Shown: positions 7,198 to 15,223, counted from the stretch's first letter. The stretch is DNA of 16,484 nt from Luminiphilus sp. (GCA_022425845.1 JAKMEU010000014.1:1-16484); one strand, 5' to 3'. Notes: generated by a model from the letters alone, not told the origin. A program made the numbers and translations.

Positions 7198-7763
7198 GAA
7201 TTAACCTCACTATCTGGAACGTCCCACTGGCGGGCAAAGTCTGCCGCCGCCGCCGGCAGTGCAGCTTCCGGTGGCATCTCGCAACCCTGTTCCTGCAAGG
7301 ATCTTGAAAACGCCTTTAATACTGCACCGGGACGGGCGGACACTTCCTCGGGCCTGAGGGGGTCTCCACACTCCCGGCAACTTAGAACCGGTGCTGTAAT
7401 TTTGCCACACCGGGCATGCCAATACTCGGTAGGTGGCCCCTGCCCGTTATCCAACCATCTGTCACCCCAATCCCCCAGCGTCATGAGCACCGGATACAGA
7501 CCCAATCCCATCCGAGTTAGCCGGTACTCGTGGCGCAGTGGCCGATCGCAATAGGGCACACGGGTCATTACACCCGCGTCGACGAGCCCGCCCAATCGCT
7601 CAGCAAGCCGATGACGCGTGACACCCAGATTTTTGTAGAAATCATCGAAGCGCCGGGTGCCTTTAAAGGCATCACGGATAATCAGAAGGGTCCAACGCTC
7701 ACCGACAATAGCGAGGGCGCGGGCAACCGAACAAACCTGCGTATCAATATTTTCCCATTTCAT
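7194..7763 (-). CDS. HxlR (DUF24) family transcriptional regulator
   Basis: The 189-aa protein has the typical HxlR N-terminus (CSVARALAIVGERWTLLIIRDAF at 11-33, split here for description) with the conserved Cys11. A winged helix-turn-helix follows to about residue 100, with FDDFYKNLGVTRHRLAERL as the recognition region. The C-terminal part has Cys119, Cys129 and Cys132 (CxxC), the small cysteine-bearing tail common in longer HxlR proteins. I chose the ATG at 7763 because family members start a few residues before the CSVARAL motif. A TTG at 7844 would add 27 residues with no similarity. The stop overlaps the aldolase start, so it probably controls its own operon. The reactive Cys11 raises the possibility of a redox or electrophile sensor, as in some HxlR/YodB proteins; this is inference. 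Confidence 0.93.
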   Translation of the reverse strand: MKWENIDTQVCSVARALAIVGERWTLLIIRDAFKGTRRFDDFYKNLGVTRHRLAERLGGLVDAGVMTRVPYCDRPLRHEYRLTRMGLGLYPVLMTLGDWGDRWLDNGQGPPTEYWHARCGKITAPVLSCRECGDPLRPEEVSARPGAVLKAFSRSLQEQGCEMPPEAALPAAAADFARQWDVPDSEVNS

Positions 7764-7965
7764 GGCGCTAGGATGCGTCCTTCGGACCCCGCAAGACAAG
7801 TGGTAGAGAGCAAGGAATGATATTTCCGTCGCGTAGCTGGCCAATCAGAGGCTAAAAGTCCCTTCGAGCTATGGCTGCGAGGCCGCTGAACCGTTTGACG
7901 AATCGGGGCCCTATCGGCGCTCGCCCAAGCACCCCGGGGAGTGTTATTTCCCACGATTACCAGAC

Positions 7966-7994
7966 TTGACAATTGTGACGTGGGCCGCAATATG
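7966..7994 (+). promoter_or_regulatory. Candidate promoter of the large TonB receptor gene
   Basis: A perfect -35 TTGACA (7966-7971) is followed after 17 bp by AATATG (7989-7994), or after 19 bp by TATGTA (7991-7996); both are weak -10 boxes. The perfect palindrome ACAATTGT (7969-7976) overlaps the 3' half of the -35 and could be part of an operator. A start near 8001 would give a leader of about 87 nt beginning with the 8006-8029 hairpin. Confidence 0.45.
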
Positions 7995-8005
7995 TAGGTT
8001 GAAGC

Positions 8006-8029
8006 GGGGGCGCAGTTGTCGCGCACCCC
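8006..8029 (+). other. GC-rich stem-loop in the leader of the TonB receptor gene
   Basis: GGGGGCGC (8006-8013) pairs with GCGC-A-CCCC (8021-8029), giving 8 bp with one bulged A and a 7-nt loop. No U-tract follows, so it is not a standard terminator. Its place near the predicted transcript 5' end suggests RNA stabilisation or leader control. Confidence 0.45.
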
Positions 8030-8087
8030 GACGCAGCCACACCATTCCGGCCCCACTACAAAGCCCGGACAAATCGGAGGTTAATCC

Positions 8088-11000
8088 ATGGGATTCAAAA
8101 CCCAGAGACTCTCGCTGGCCACCCTGGCCGCACTCGCCCTTGTCATGGGCCAAAACAGCTTTGCGCAGGACGATGCCACTGATGCCATTGAGGAATCCGC
8201 AGTCGAAGCAACGGCTGGGGATAGCAGTGCATCCGAGCCGCCCCCCGGGCCCGTAGACGAGGTCGTTGTAACCGGCTCGCGTCTGCGTCGCGACACATTT
8301 TCCAGTGTCGCTCCGCTACAAATCATCACGACAGAATTCGCAAAAGAAGCGGGCCTGATCGATGCCGCCGATATCCTGCAGGGCTCGACTGCGGCCACCG
8401 GGCAACAGATTGACCTGACGTTTCAGGGTTTCGTGCTCGACAACGGCCCCGCCGCGTCCACCGTTGATCTGCGAGGCTTGGGTGCCAACCGTAACCTGGT
8501 CCTCATCAACGGCCGTCGCGTTTCACCCTCTGGGGTAGAAGGTGCGCCTGCAGCCCCTAACCTCAACCTGTTACCGAGATCTCTGGTTGAGCGCTACGAT
8601 ATTCTTCTTGATGGTGCCTCGTCGGTCTACGGATCAGATGCTATTGCGGGCGTAGTCAACGCGATTTTGCGCAAGGATTTTGACGGCCTGGAGATTGAAG
8701 TCTTCGGCAACCAGCCGGTCCAAAGCGGAGGGGACAGTACCACCGTGACCGCCAGCTGGGGCTTCAACAGTGATCGCGGCGTCTTCGGTGTCGGCGCGGA
8801 ATACGTCAAGAGCAACAAGGCTTCCCTCGGTGACCGCGACTGGACAGGCGACTGTACAAGCAACGTGGAGATCGACGAGAACGGTAGCATCCGAACACAG
8901 GATCAGTACTGGGAGTCTATCGGTTATCCCAGCTACGGTAACTGTGCCTTTGAATCGGTGGCGGCACGTACGTTTATTCCTGCCATCGCCGCGGGCAGCA
9001 TTTACTACACGCCGGGCTACTCAAACGGCGGATGGGGTAACTTCTCGGAATCCGGTGACCCCTACACAGGGCAGGGTGCTGATGGCAACGGCGACGGCGT
9101 CGGCGACATCAATCTGTACGACTACGATTTTAACGGCAAGCCTGCCGCACTCGATGCCGACCTGTTCCCCGCCTCCACGCGCTATAACATCATGGCCTAC
9201 GGGGAGTACACGCTGGAGGGTGAGGCCAACCTAACCCCGTATTTCGAAGCCAACTACTCCTATCTGGAAATCGACTCCAAATCCCGGGAAGGACAGCTGT
9301 TCCCAGCGGTTCCGGCACTCAACCCGTATAACCTGTGTAACCCCAACCAGCCCGACGGGGTTGACTGTGGTCTCGCCATGGGTGCGTATCTCGACAACCC
9401 GTCGATTGCAGCAGGTATCGCCAATACCTTTGGTTTGACGCCTGCCGAGTTCCGAGACTTTGGGATTGTAAATTTGTATCCCGGGGCTCTCGGTCCGGTA
9501 TCAACCACCCCTATTGTCTCAGTTCGGGGTGACCGCAACATTACGGAAGTCGAGCAGTCACAAATGCGTTTTGTCGCGGGCATTGGCGGGGATATCCCGT
9601 TCATGAACTTCGGCCCCGTTGAAGACTGGAGCTTCGATGCCTACATCAGCTATTCGCTGTCTGACGGCAAGTCCACACGCTATGGCGTTCGGGAAGATCG
9701 ACTGGAGTATGCCCTGGGCTATTACTCCACCACATCGACACCTTGCGAAAACGACGTCGGTGCGCCACTCCGCTCCGATGCAACCGCGGGCTGCGTACCG
9801 GTTAACATGTACGCGCCATCACTCTATCCCGTCGGTCAGGTGGTGGGGGATTTCGGATCAGCGGCAGAGCGTAACTACCTCTTTGATACCCGTAATTTCG
9901 ATACAGAGTACGAGCAAATCGTCGCTTCAGCTTATGTAACCGGTGATATTTTCGAACTGCCCGCAGGAGAGGTCGCACTGGGTCTGGGTGCTGAAATCCG
10001 CTTCGATGACATCAGTTCCAACCCAGATGCGGTTGCTGCTGAGGGCCTGTTTTGGGGCTTCTTCAGCGACAAGGGTGCCCAGGGAGACCGACAGGTCAAC
10101 GAGATCTTTGCTGAGATTGAAATTCCCGTGCTGGCAAACGTTCCCCTCGCCACCGAGCTCAACGTGAACCTGTCGGGTCGAATTACGGATGACGAGTACT
10201 ACGGCACCAATACCACCGAGTCTGTAAAAATTGGTTGGCGCCCCGCTGAGCCCCTGCTCATTCGCGGTACCTGGGGTACTGCCTTCCGGGCCCCCAACCT
10301 GCGTGAACTGTTTCTCGCAGGCTCCACGGGCTTCCTCAACGTCTCTGACCCCTGCTACATCCCGGACGGCGCCCTCAGTGAGCTCACTGGCGAGTACCTC
10401 CCCGAGAATGACAACCGTGACCCTCAGGTGTTGGCCAACTGTCTGGCGACGGGGGTAGATCCTACGCTGGCTAACAACGGCGGTTTCAATACCTTCAGTG
10501 TCGAGGTTCAGGCGGGTGGATCTTTGGAGCTCGACCCTGAGGAGTCCGAATCATGGACCGTGGGCTTCGCTTACGAACAGGACTTCAGCAATGATTTCGA
10601 TCTTTCCGTGGGTATGACGTACTACGAGATCGATATCACCAACACCGTCATCGAACCCTCAACGGGCTTCATTGTAGGGGATTGCTATTTCGATGAGGCG
10701 GGCACTGCGTCCAGCGTATTTTGTGATCGAATCACCCGTGATTTCACTGACCCTACCGACCCCCGCATCGTCTTCATGGACCTCGGTTTCATCAACCGTG
10801 ACCAGGAAGTAGCTCGAGGTGTTGACTACAATATCTTTTTCCGCGACACCATTAATGTTGGCGTCCCGGTCGAACTCAGTGCAAACCTGACGGCGAGCAA
10901 GCTCATCGAGCGTTCTACCGAGTTTGTTAACCCCGATGGCACCGTCGACCGTGAAACTTACCAGGGCGAATGGGGTTTCCCCGAGTGGCAGGCACAATTT

Positions 11001-11378
11001 GCCCTGCGTCTGACCTGGGACCGCTGGACGGCTACCTGGGAGACCCGGTTCCTTGACAGCGTTGATGAGGACGTCGAAAACATCGACCCTCTGGACTCCG
11101 TGACCGGCTTGTCTGATACCTGCTTCGGCCCACCCAACGATGTCCTTTGCCGTGACTATGCCAAGGCGGATGACTACTTCCTGCACAGCACCTCGCTCTT
11201 TTACAATGCAGATTCCTGGACCGTCGGAGCGGGTATCCGCAACGTGTTTAATCAGGAACCCCCGGTTGTAGATGCCAGCGAAGTTCTGGGTTACTCCAAC
11301 ACACCCATCGGCTATGGTTACGATCTGCAGGGCCGCACCTTCTTCTTCGATATCGTTTATCGAATGGGAAGCAGCTAA
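8088..11378 (+). CDS. Large TonB-dependent outer-membrane receptor (substrate unknown)
   Basis: The 1096-aa protein takes up an unknown ligand across the outer membrane using TonB energy. It has a signal peptide at about 1-27 (ending SFAQ), an acidic linker at 28-56, a TonB box DEVVVTGSR at 57-65 and a plug to about 200 (DLRGLGANRNLVLINGRR, then DGASSVYGSDAIAGVVN). A barrel with long surface loops ends in RTFFFDIVYRM. The start has a strong GGAGG at 8076-8080, 7 nt upstream. Twelve cysteines fall in six local pairs (256/286, 417/427, 553/569, 756/785, 866/879, 1012/1021), probably loop disulfides. DGNGDGVGDIN at 332-342 looks like a Ca-binding loop. This size and plug style is common in marine and alphaproteobacterial importers of complex organics. 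The S9 peptidase downstream suggests peptides, by inference. Confidence 0.95.
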   Translation: MGFKTQRLSLATLAALALVMGQNSFAQDDATDAIEESAVEATAGDSSASEPPPGPVDEVVVTGSRLRRDTFSSVAPLQIITTEFAKEAGLIDAADILQGSTAATGQQIDLTFQGFVLDNGPAASTVDLRGLGANRNLVLINGRRVSPSGVEGAPAAPNLNLLPRSLVERYDILLDGASSVYGSDAIAGVVNAILRKDFDGLEIEVFGNQPVQSGGDSTTVTASWGFNSDRGVFGVGAEYVKSNKASLGDRDWTGDCTSNVEIDENGSIRTQDQYWESIGYPSYGNCAFESVAARTFIPAIAAGSIYYTPGYSNGGWGNFSESGDPYTGQGADGNGDGVGDINLYDYDFNGKPAALDADLFPASTRYNIMAYGEYTLEGEANLTPYFEANYSYLEIDSKSREGQLFPAVPALNPYNLCNPNQPDGVDCGLAMGAYLDNPSIAAGIANTFGLTPAEFRDFGIVNLYPGALGPVSTTPIVSVRGDRNITEVEQSQMRFVAGIGGDIPFMNFGPVEDWSFDAYISYSLSDGKSTRYGVREDRLEYALGYYSTTSTPCENDVGAPLRSDATAGCVPVNMYAPSLYPVGQVVGDFGSAAERNYLFDTRNFDTEYEQIVASAYVTGDIFELPAGEVALGLGAEIRFDDISSNPDAVAAEGLFWGFFSDKGAQGDRQVNEIFAEIEIPVLANVPLATELNVNLSGRITDDEYYGTNTTESVKIGWRPAEPLLIRGTWGTAFRAPNLRELFLAGSTGFLNVSDPCYIPDGALSELTGEYLPENDNRDPQVLANCLATGVDPTLANNGGFNTFSVEVQAGGSLELDPEESESWTVGFAYEQDFSNDFDLSVGMTYYEIDITNTVIEPSTGFIVGDCYFDEAGTASSVFCDRITRDFTDPTDPRIVFMDLGFINRDQEVARGVDYNIFFRDTINVGVPVELSANLTASKLIERSTEFVNPDGTVDRETYQGEWGFPEWQAQFALRLTWDRWTATWETRFLDSVDEDVENIDPLDSVTGLSDTCFGPPNDVLCRDYAKADDYFLHSTSLFYNADSWTVGAGIRNVFNQEPPVVDASEVLGYSNTPIGYGYDLQGRTFFFDIVYRMGSS

Positions 11379-11385
11379 AGCCCGC

Positions 11386-11391
11386 TATAAT
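11386..11391 (+). promoter_or_regulatory. Perfect -10 box (TATAAT) before the S9 peptidase gene
   Basis: TATAAT lies in the 68-bp gap after the receptor gene. At 16-18 bp upstream the sequence (around 11362-11368) does not resemble TTGACA and there is no TGn extension. It may be a weak or activator-dependent internal promoter, or chance. Confidence 0.3.
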
Positions 11392-11395
11392 CTCC

Positions 11396-11415
11396 GGGCG
11401 CACAACAGTGCGCCC
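11396..11415 (+). terminator. Stable hairpin between receptor and peptidase genes (possible attenuator)
   Basis: GGGCGCAC (11396-11403) pairs perfectly with GTGCGCCC (11408-11415) over the loop AACA. Only a broken T-rich stretch (CTTAATTC) follows, so termination would be partial at best. It could lower peptidase expression relative to the receptor, protect the receptor mRNA 3' end, or form the 5' end of a transcript from the TATAAT just upstream. Confidence 0.5.
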
Positions 11416-11446
11416 ACTTAATTCAGTCTCACAGCAGGACACCGCC

Positions 11447-13441
11447 ATGATCCGTGTTCTATCGGTATTCTTAACCCTGATTTTTATTTTGCCGCTGGAA
11501 GCGCTGGCGGAGCCCTACCCTCTCGATCAGTGGGCACGGCGCGCGGCCATACGAAACATCGAAATCTCGCCCGACGGACGCTACCTGGGCCTGTTGAAAG
11601 TCGCCGCCAAGGGTGAAAACCCCATCATCGAGGTTTACACGACGGATGATCTGTCCGCCGAACCGTTTCGGGTCAACGCCAAGCCCATGGAAATCACGTC
11701 CTTCAACTGGGTGTCTGATGACAACTTCGTCTTTAGAGCACGCCAGAAGGTTCGAGACCAGGTCGAAGGGTTCAATCGCGGGGTCTACGAGTACCGAATC
11801 GCACTGGTCGACGTAGGCGAAAAGGATATTGAGGTTATTGAAGAGCGCGACCCCAGCATTGTCAGCGTGCTACCGGAAAAACCCGGAAAAATTCTAATCT
11901 CATTCTCAGAGGGCGGAGACCGGGATGTCGGACAGCGGCTTGAGGCCGCCTTTCGCCCCAGGGCCTACTGGGAGTACGACCTCAAGCGTGAAACCAAGAA
12001 GCTGTTGATTCGGGGCAAGATTTCACTGGGTAATATCGATTTTGACGGCGCTGGAAATCCCTATCTGGCTCGGGGCTTCGACATTCAAAGTGGTGAATTC
12101 ATCTGGTACTACCGCAAAGCCGGGGACGACAAGTGGCTGGAGTTTCAGCGGCAGCATGAAGATTCCTTTGACAACTTTCAGGTGTGGGGAAGAGATCCCA
12201 GCGTACCGGGAAACTTTATTGTTGAAGCCAACAACGGTAGCAACACGACCGGCCTGTGGTCTTTTAACCCGGAAACCCGGAAATACGCTGAACTGCTATA
12301 CCAACGTAAGGACAATGATATTTGCAGCGTGCAGTTCCACAGCAACGACTGGACTCACTACCGGGAAATTACCGGCGTCATTCACTGCGGGGCCGAACTC
12401 CAGGTTGAATTCTTTGATGCCGCCGAGGGTGCACTTTTTGACCAGTTGAAATCGGTCATCCCCAATGCCTATGTCAGTGGGGTCACCAGCCGCACCAAGG
12501 ATGGCGCCTCAATGACCATTCGCAACCGGGGACCCAGAGATCCGGGTACCCATTACCTACTGCACAAGGGCAAGCTGCAGATCATTGGTGGGGAGCGCCC
12601 CTACTTTGAAGCCGAACGGCTCGCCGATGTGCGATTCATCACCTACCCGGCGCGGGATAAAACGCCCATCCCGGGCTACCTCACGATCCCCAACGGGACA
12701 CCCCCCTTCCCTCTCGTGGTCCTCCCTCATGGCGGTCCCTTCGTGCGGGAGACGATCATCTTTGATGAATGGGCGCAGCTGCTCGCCAATCACGGCTATC
12801 TGGTACTGCAACCTCAGTACCGGGGTTCCCGTGGCTATGGGCAGGACTTTTATCAATCTGCCTTCGTCAACGGTGGCCAGGGCGGCTACAAGATGCAGGA
12901 CGACAAAGACGACGGCGTGATTTACCTGGTAGAAGAAGGACTGGCGACCGCCGACAACGTAGCCATGTTCGGCTGGTCCTATGGCGGCTATGCGGCCCTC
13001 GTGGCAGCGTCCCGCAGCCCCAACGCCTATCAATGCGTTATCGCGGGCGCCGCCGTGTCCGACAACGAGATGCAGGTCAACTACTACCGTTACCGTCTGC
13101 GTGGTGCCGGTAAGATTGAGCAGTTGAGCATGTGGGATGACAGTATTTCGCCGCTTAATGAGGTCGATAAAGTCAATGTACCCATCCTGCTTATCCACGG
13201 TGATGTGGACCAGCGTGTCCCGGTTGAACATGCTGAAAAGTACCTCAGCAAATTGGAGGCTGCAGGAAAACCACACACCTACGTGGAGTTGGAGGGCGCT
13301 GATCACTTTTCCAACACGCTATTTTATGACCACAAACTCCTGCTCTATCAATCGATGCTGAATTACCTCACAAACGAGTGCGGTCTGGAGGGTGGCAGTG
13401 CGCCTGTCGTGTCTACGACCGTCGCGGCAGCCCAGTCGTAA
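11447..13441 (+). CDS. Exported S9 family (prolyl oligopeptidase-like) serine peptidase
   Basis: The 664-aa protein hydrolyses oligopeptides, probably in the periplasm. A signal peptide covers 1-21 (MIRVLS to EALA, then EPYPLDQW). A beta-propeller-like region with SPDGRYLGL-type repeats runs to about residue 380. The alpha/beta-hydrolase domain follows, with PLVVLPHGGP and PQYRGSRGYGQ (oxyanion region), the nucleophile Ser511 in GWSYGGY, Asp588 in HGDVDQRVP and His620 in GADHF, a complete triad. The ATG at 11447 has AGGA (11436-11439) 7 nt upstream; upstream extension to 11408 has no support. It resembles S9C/acylaminoacyl peptidase-like exported enzymes. Its position behind the large TonB receptor suggests that it trims imported peptides. 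The gene ends at a strong hairpin. Confidence 0.94.
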   Translation: MIRVLSVFLTLIFILPLEALAEPYPLDQWARRAAIRNIEISPDGRYLGLLKVAAKGENPIIEVYTTDDLSAEPFRVNAKPMEITSFNWVSDDNFVFRARQKVRDQVEGFNRGVYEYRIALVDVGEKDIEVIEERDPSIVSVLPEKPGKILISFSEGGDRDVGQRLEAAFRPRAYWEYDLKRETKKLLIRGKISLGNIDFDGAGNPYLARGFDIQSGEFIWYYRKAGDDKWLEFQRQHEDSFDNFQVWGRDPSVPGNFIVEANNGSNTTGLWSFNPETRKYAELLYQRKDNDICSVQFHSNDWTHYREITGVIHCGAELQVEFFDAAEGALFDQLKSVIPNAYVSGVTSRTKDGASMTIRNRGPRDPGTHYLLHKGKLQIIGGERPYFEAERLADVRFITYPARDKTPIPGYLTIPNGTPPFPLVVLPHGGPFVRETIIFDEWAQLLANHGYLVLQPQYRGSRGYGQDFYQSAFVNGGQGGYKMQDDKDDGVIYLVEEGLATADNVAMFGWSYGGYAALVAASRSPNAYQCVIAGAAVSDNEMQVNYYRYRLRGAGKIEQLSMWDDSISPLNEVDKVNVPILLIHGDVDQRVPVEHAEKYLSKLEAAGKPHTYVELEGADHFSNTLFYDHKLLLYQSMLNYLTNECGLEGGSAPVVSTTVAAAQS

Positions 13442-13473
13442 AAAAACCCCGGGGGCTTAAGCTCCCAGGGTTT
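13442..13473. terminator. Bidirectional rho-independent terminator
   Basis: AAACCC (13444-13449) pairs with GGGTTT (13468-13473). Inside, past one C/A mismatch, GGGGGC pairs with GCTCCC around a TTAA loop. The A-run at 13440-13446 gives a U-tract of seven when read from the minus strand, so it is a canonical terminator for aceA. The plus strand, serving the peptidase, has only TTT after the stem and is weaker. It lies between the two converging genes. Confidence 0.88.
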
Positions 13474-13495
13474 CTGATCCAACTCGCTGATCTCC

Positions 13496-15094
13496 TCAGC
13501 CAAACTGGTTCATCGTATTGTCCTCTCCAGCGGCCTTGAGTGCGGCGTCACCTGAGAAGTACTCTTTGTGGTCGTCGCCCATGTCCGACCCGGCCATGTT
13601 TTGGTGTTTAACGCAGGCAATACCCTGCCGGATCTCCTGACGCTGAACACCGGCCACGTAACCCAGCATACCGGCTTCGCCAAAGTACTCTTTGGCCAGG
13701 TTGTCTGTCGACAATGCAGCGGTGTGGTAGGTTGGCAGGGTAATAAGATGGTGGAAGATACCTGCTTCGCGTGATCCATCGGCCTGGAAAGACTGTATCC
13801 GCGCGTCCGCCTCGGCAGCCAACTCGGTACCGTCGTAGTCAACACTCATCAACCCCGCACGGTCGTACGACGAGACATCCTTGCCCGCCTCTTGCCAGGC
13901 ATCAAAAACCTGCTGCCTGAAGCTGAGAGTCCAGTTGAAGCTGGGGCTGTTGTTGTAAACCAACTTGGCATTGGGGACGACATCGCGAATACGGTTGACC
14001 ATGCTGGCGATTTGCCCGACGTGGGGCTTCTCAGTCTCGATCCAGATCAGGTCAGCGCCATTTTGGAGGGAGGTAATACTGTCCAGCACAACGCGATCTT
14101 CCCCGGACCCCGCCTTAAACTGAAACAGGCCTGAAGGCAGGCGAGCGGGCTTGAGCAGTTTGCCGTTGGCTTTAACCACCACATCGCCATTGGCAATGTC
14201 TTCCGCCGAATCAATATAGTCACCGGCGAGAAAGCTATTGTACTTATCCCCCAGGTCACCGGGTTCATCGGTGACGGCAATCTGTTTCGTCAATCCAGCA
14301 CCCAATGAATCTGTCCGCGCTACGATAACGCCGTTATCGACCCCCAACTCAAGGAAGGCATAACGCACAGCGCGAATTTTGGCCAGAAAGTCTGCGTGGG
14401 GCACGGTGACCTTGCCATCCTGGTGACCGCACTGCTTCTCATCGGAAACCTGATTCTCGATCTGGATCGCGCAGGCCCCCGCTTCGATCATGCGCTTTGC
14501 CAACAGGTAGGTGGCTTCTTCGTTACCGAAGCCGGCATCGATGTCCGCGATGATAGGCACCACATGGGTCTGGTAGTTATCAATTTGGTTCGCCAGGTTT
14601 TGAATCTCTACTTCGTTCCCTGCGGAACGGGCAGCGTCCAGTTGGCGGAACAGCCCAGCCAATTCACGGGCATCGGCCTGACGGAGAAAGGTATACAGCT
14701 CTTCAATCAAACCGGGGACTGATGTTTTCTCATGCATGGATTGATCGGGTAGCGGTCCAAATTCGGACCGCAGGGCGGCGATCATCCAGCCGGACAGGTA
14801 CAGGTACTTTTTGTCCGTGCTGCCAAAATGCTTCTTGATGGCAATCAGCTTCTGCTGACCGATGAACCCATGCCAGCATCCCAGGGACTGGGTGTAGGAT
14901 GAAGGATCAGCATCATATTCAGCCATGTCATTACGCATGATATCTGCGGTATAACGCGCAATCTCGATGCCCGTTTTGAACCGGTTCTGCAGACGCATGC
15001 GGGCCGCGTACTCCGGGCTGATGTCAGCCCATGCGCTACCCGATTTAGAGACCAATCCTTCGAATTCTCCAATCGTATCCTGATATAAACCCAT
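13496..15094 (-). CDS. aceA: Isocitrate lyase (glyoxylate shunt), long form
   Basis: It cleaves isocitrate to succinate and glyoxylate in the cytoplasm, allowing net carbon gain from acetate and fatty acids. The 532-aa product matches the roughly 530-aa Pseudomonas-type form along its length. Features include NPEYAARMR-like ISPEYAARMRLQNRFKTG, DIDAGFGN (substrate/Mg region), the catalytic Cys222 in EKQCGHQDG (KxCGH in place of KKCGH, as in that subfamily), NNSPSFNW and LPTYHTAALSTDNLA. The ATG at 15094 has GGGAGG 4-5 nt upstream and gives the family N-terminus; a TTG at 15109 adds five unsupported residues. Malate synthase is not in the window. A promoter and palindrome upstream suggest specific control. 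Confidence 0.97.
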   Translation of the reverse strand: MGLYQDTIGEFEGLVSKSGSAWADISPEYAARMRLQNRFKTGIEIARYTADIMRNDMAEYDADPSSYTQSLGCWHGFIGQQKLIAIKKHFGSTDKKYLYLSGWMIAALRSEFGPLPDQSMHEKTSVPGLIEELYTFLRQADARELAGLFRQLDAARSAGNEVEIQNLANQIDNYQTHVVPIIADIDAGFGNEEATYLLAKRMIEAGACAIQIENQVSDEKQCGHQDGKVTVPHADFLAKIRAVRYAFLELGVDNGVIVARTDSLGAGLTKQIAVTDEPGDLGDKYNSFLAGDYIDSAEDIANGDVVVKANGKLLKPARLPSGLFQFKAGSGEDRVVLDSITSLQNGADLIWIETEKPHVGQIASMVNRIRDVVPNAKLVYNNSPSFNWTLSFRQQVFDAWQEAGKDVSSYDRAGLMSVDYDGTELAAEADARIQSFQADGSREAGIFHHLITLPTYHTAALSTDNLAKEYFGEAGMLGYVAGVQRQEIRQGIACVKHQNMAGSDMGDDHKEYFSGDAALKAAGEDNTMNQFG

Positions 15095-15157
15095 ATTGCC
15101 TCCCAGCAAAAAAGCGAAATTCAGCCCATTCAGAGCATCAGTAGGTGTAGGGGTGCG

Positions 15158-15185
15158 ATGCTAAGTCGCCACAGAGTATTTTCAA
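15158..15185 (-). promoter_or_regulatory. Candidate aceA promoter
   Basis: On the minus strand TTGAAA (15185-15180, 5 of 6 to the -35 consensus) is followed after 16 bp by TAGCAT (15163-15158, 4 of 6 to the -10). Transcription would begin near 15151, giving a leader of about 57 nt. The palindrome at 15176-15194 covers the -35. Confidence 0.5.
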
Positions 15186-15194
15186 AGAAAATAC
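15176..15194. promoter_or_regulatory. Perfect 19-bp palindrome upstream of aceA (candidate operator)
   Basis: GTATTTTC (15176-15183), AAA, GAAAATAC (15187-15194) is a perfect 8+8 inverted repeat lying over the candidate -35 box of aceA. A repressor dimer bound here would block the promoter. It could alternatively act as a weak hairpin at the end of the der transcript, but the minus strand lacks a U-tract after it. It does not clearly match the E. coli IclR site. Confidence 0.5.
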
Positions 15195-15223
15195 GGAGGA
15201 TTATTACCATTCACAGCATGAAT

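Larger units (their letters stand above)
7764..8087. other. Intergenic region between divergent hxlR-type gene and TonB receptor gene
   Basis: This 324-bp gap holds no credible gene. It must contain the promoters for the HxlR-aldolase pair (leftward) and the large TonB-dependent receptor (rightward). I could place a rightward candidate (7966-7994) and a GC-rich hairpin (8006-8029). A short CCCCGGGG palindrome lies at about 7932-7939. I found no convincing leftward promoter. The region is a natural target for the HxlR regulator. Confidence 0.6.

Noticed and set aside
7764..7844. TTG-initiated extension of the HxlR regulator
   Set aside because: The added 27 residues have no family similarity, and HxlR proteins normally begin a few residues before the CSVARAL motif.
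10659..11186. Minus-strand 175-codon open frame
   Set aside because: Antisense shadow of the C-terminal barrel of the large receptor.
12557..13306. Minus-strand 249-codon open frame
   Set aside because: It lies wholly inside the catalytic domain of the S9 peptidase, whose triad proves the plus-strand frame; no RBS or recognisable domain.
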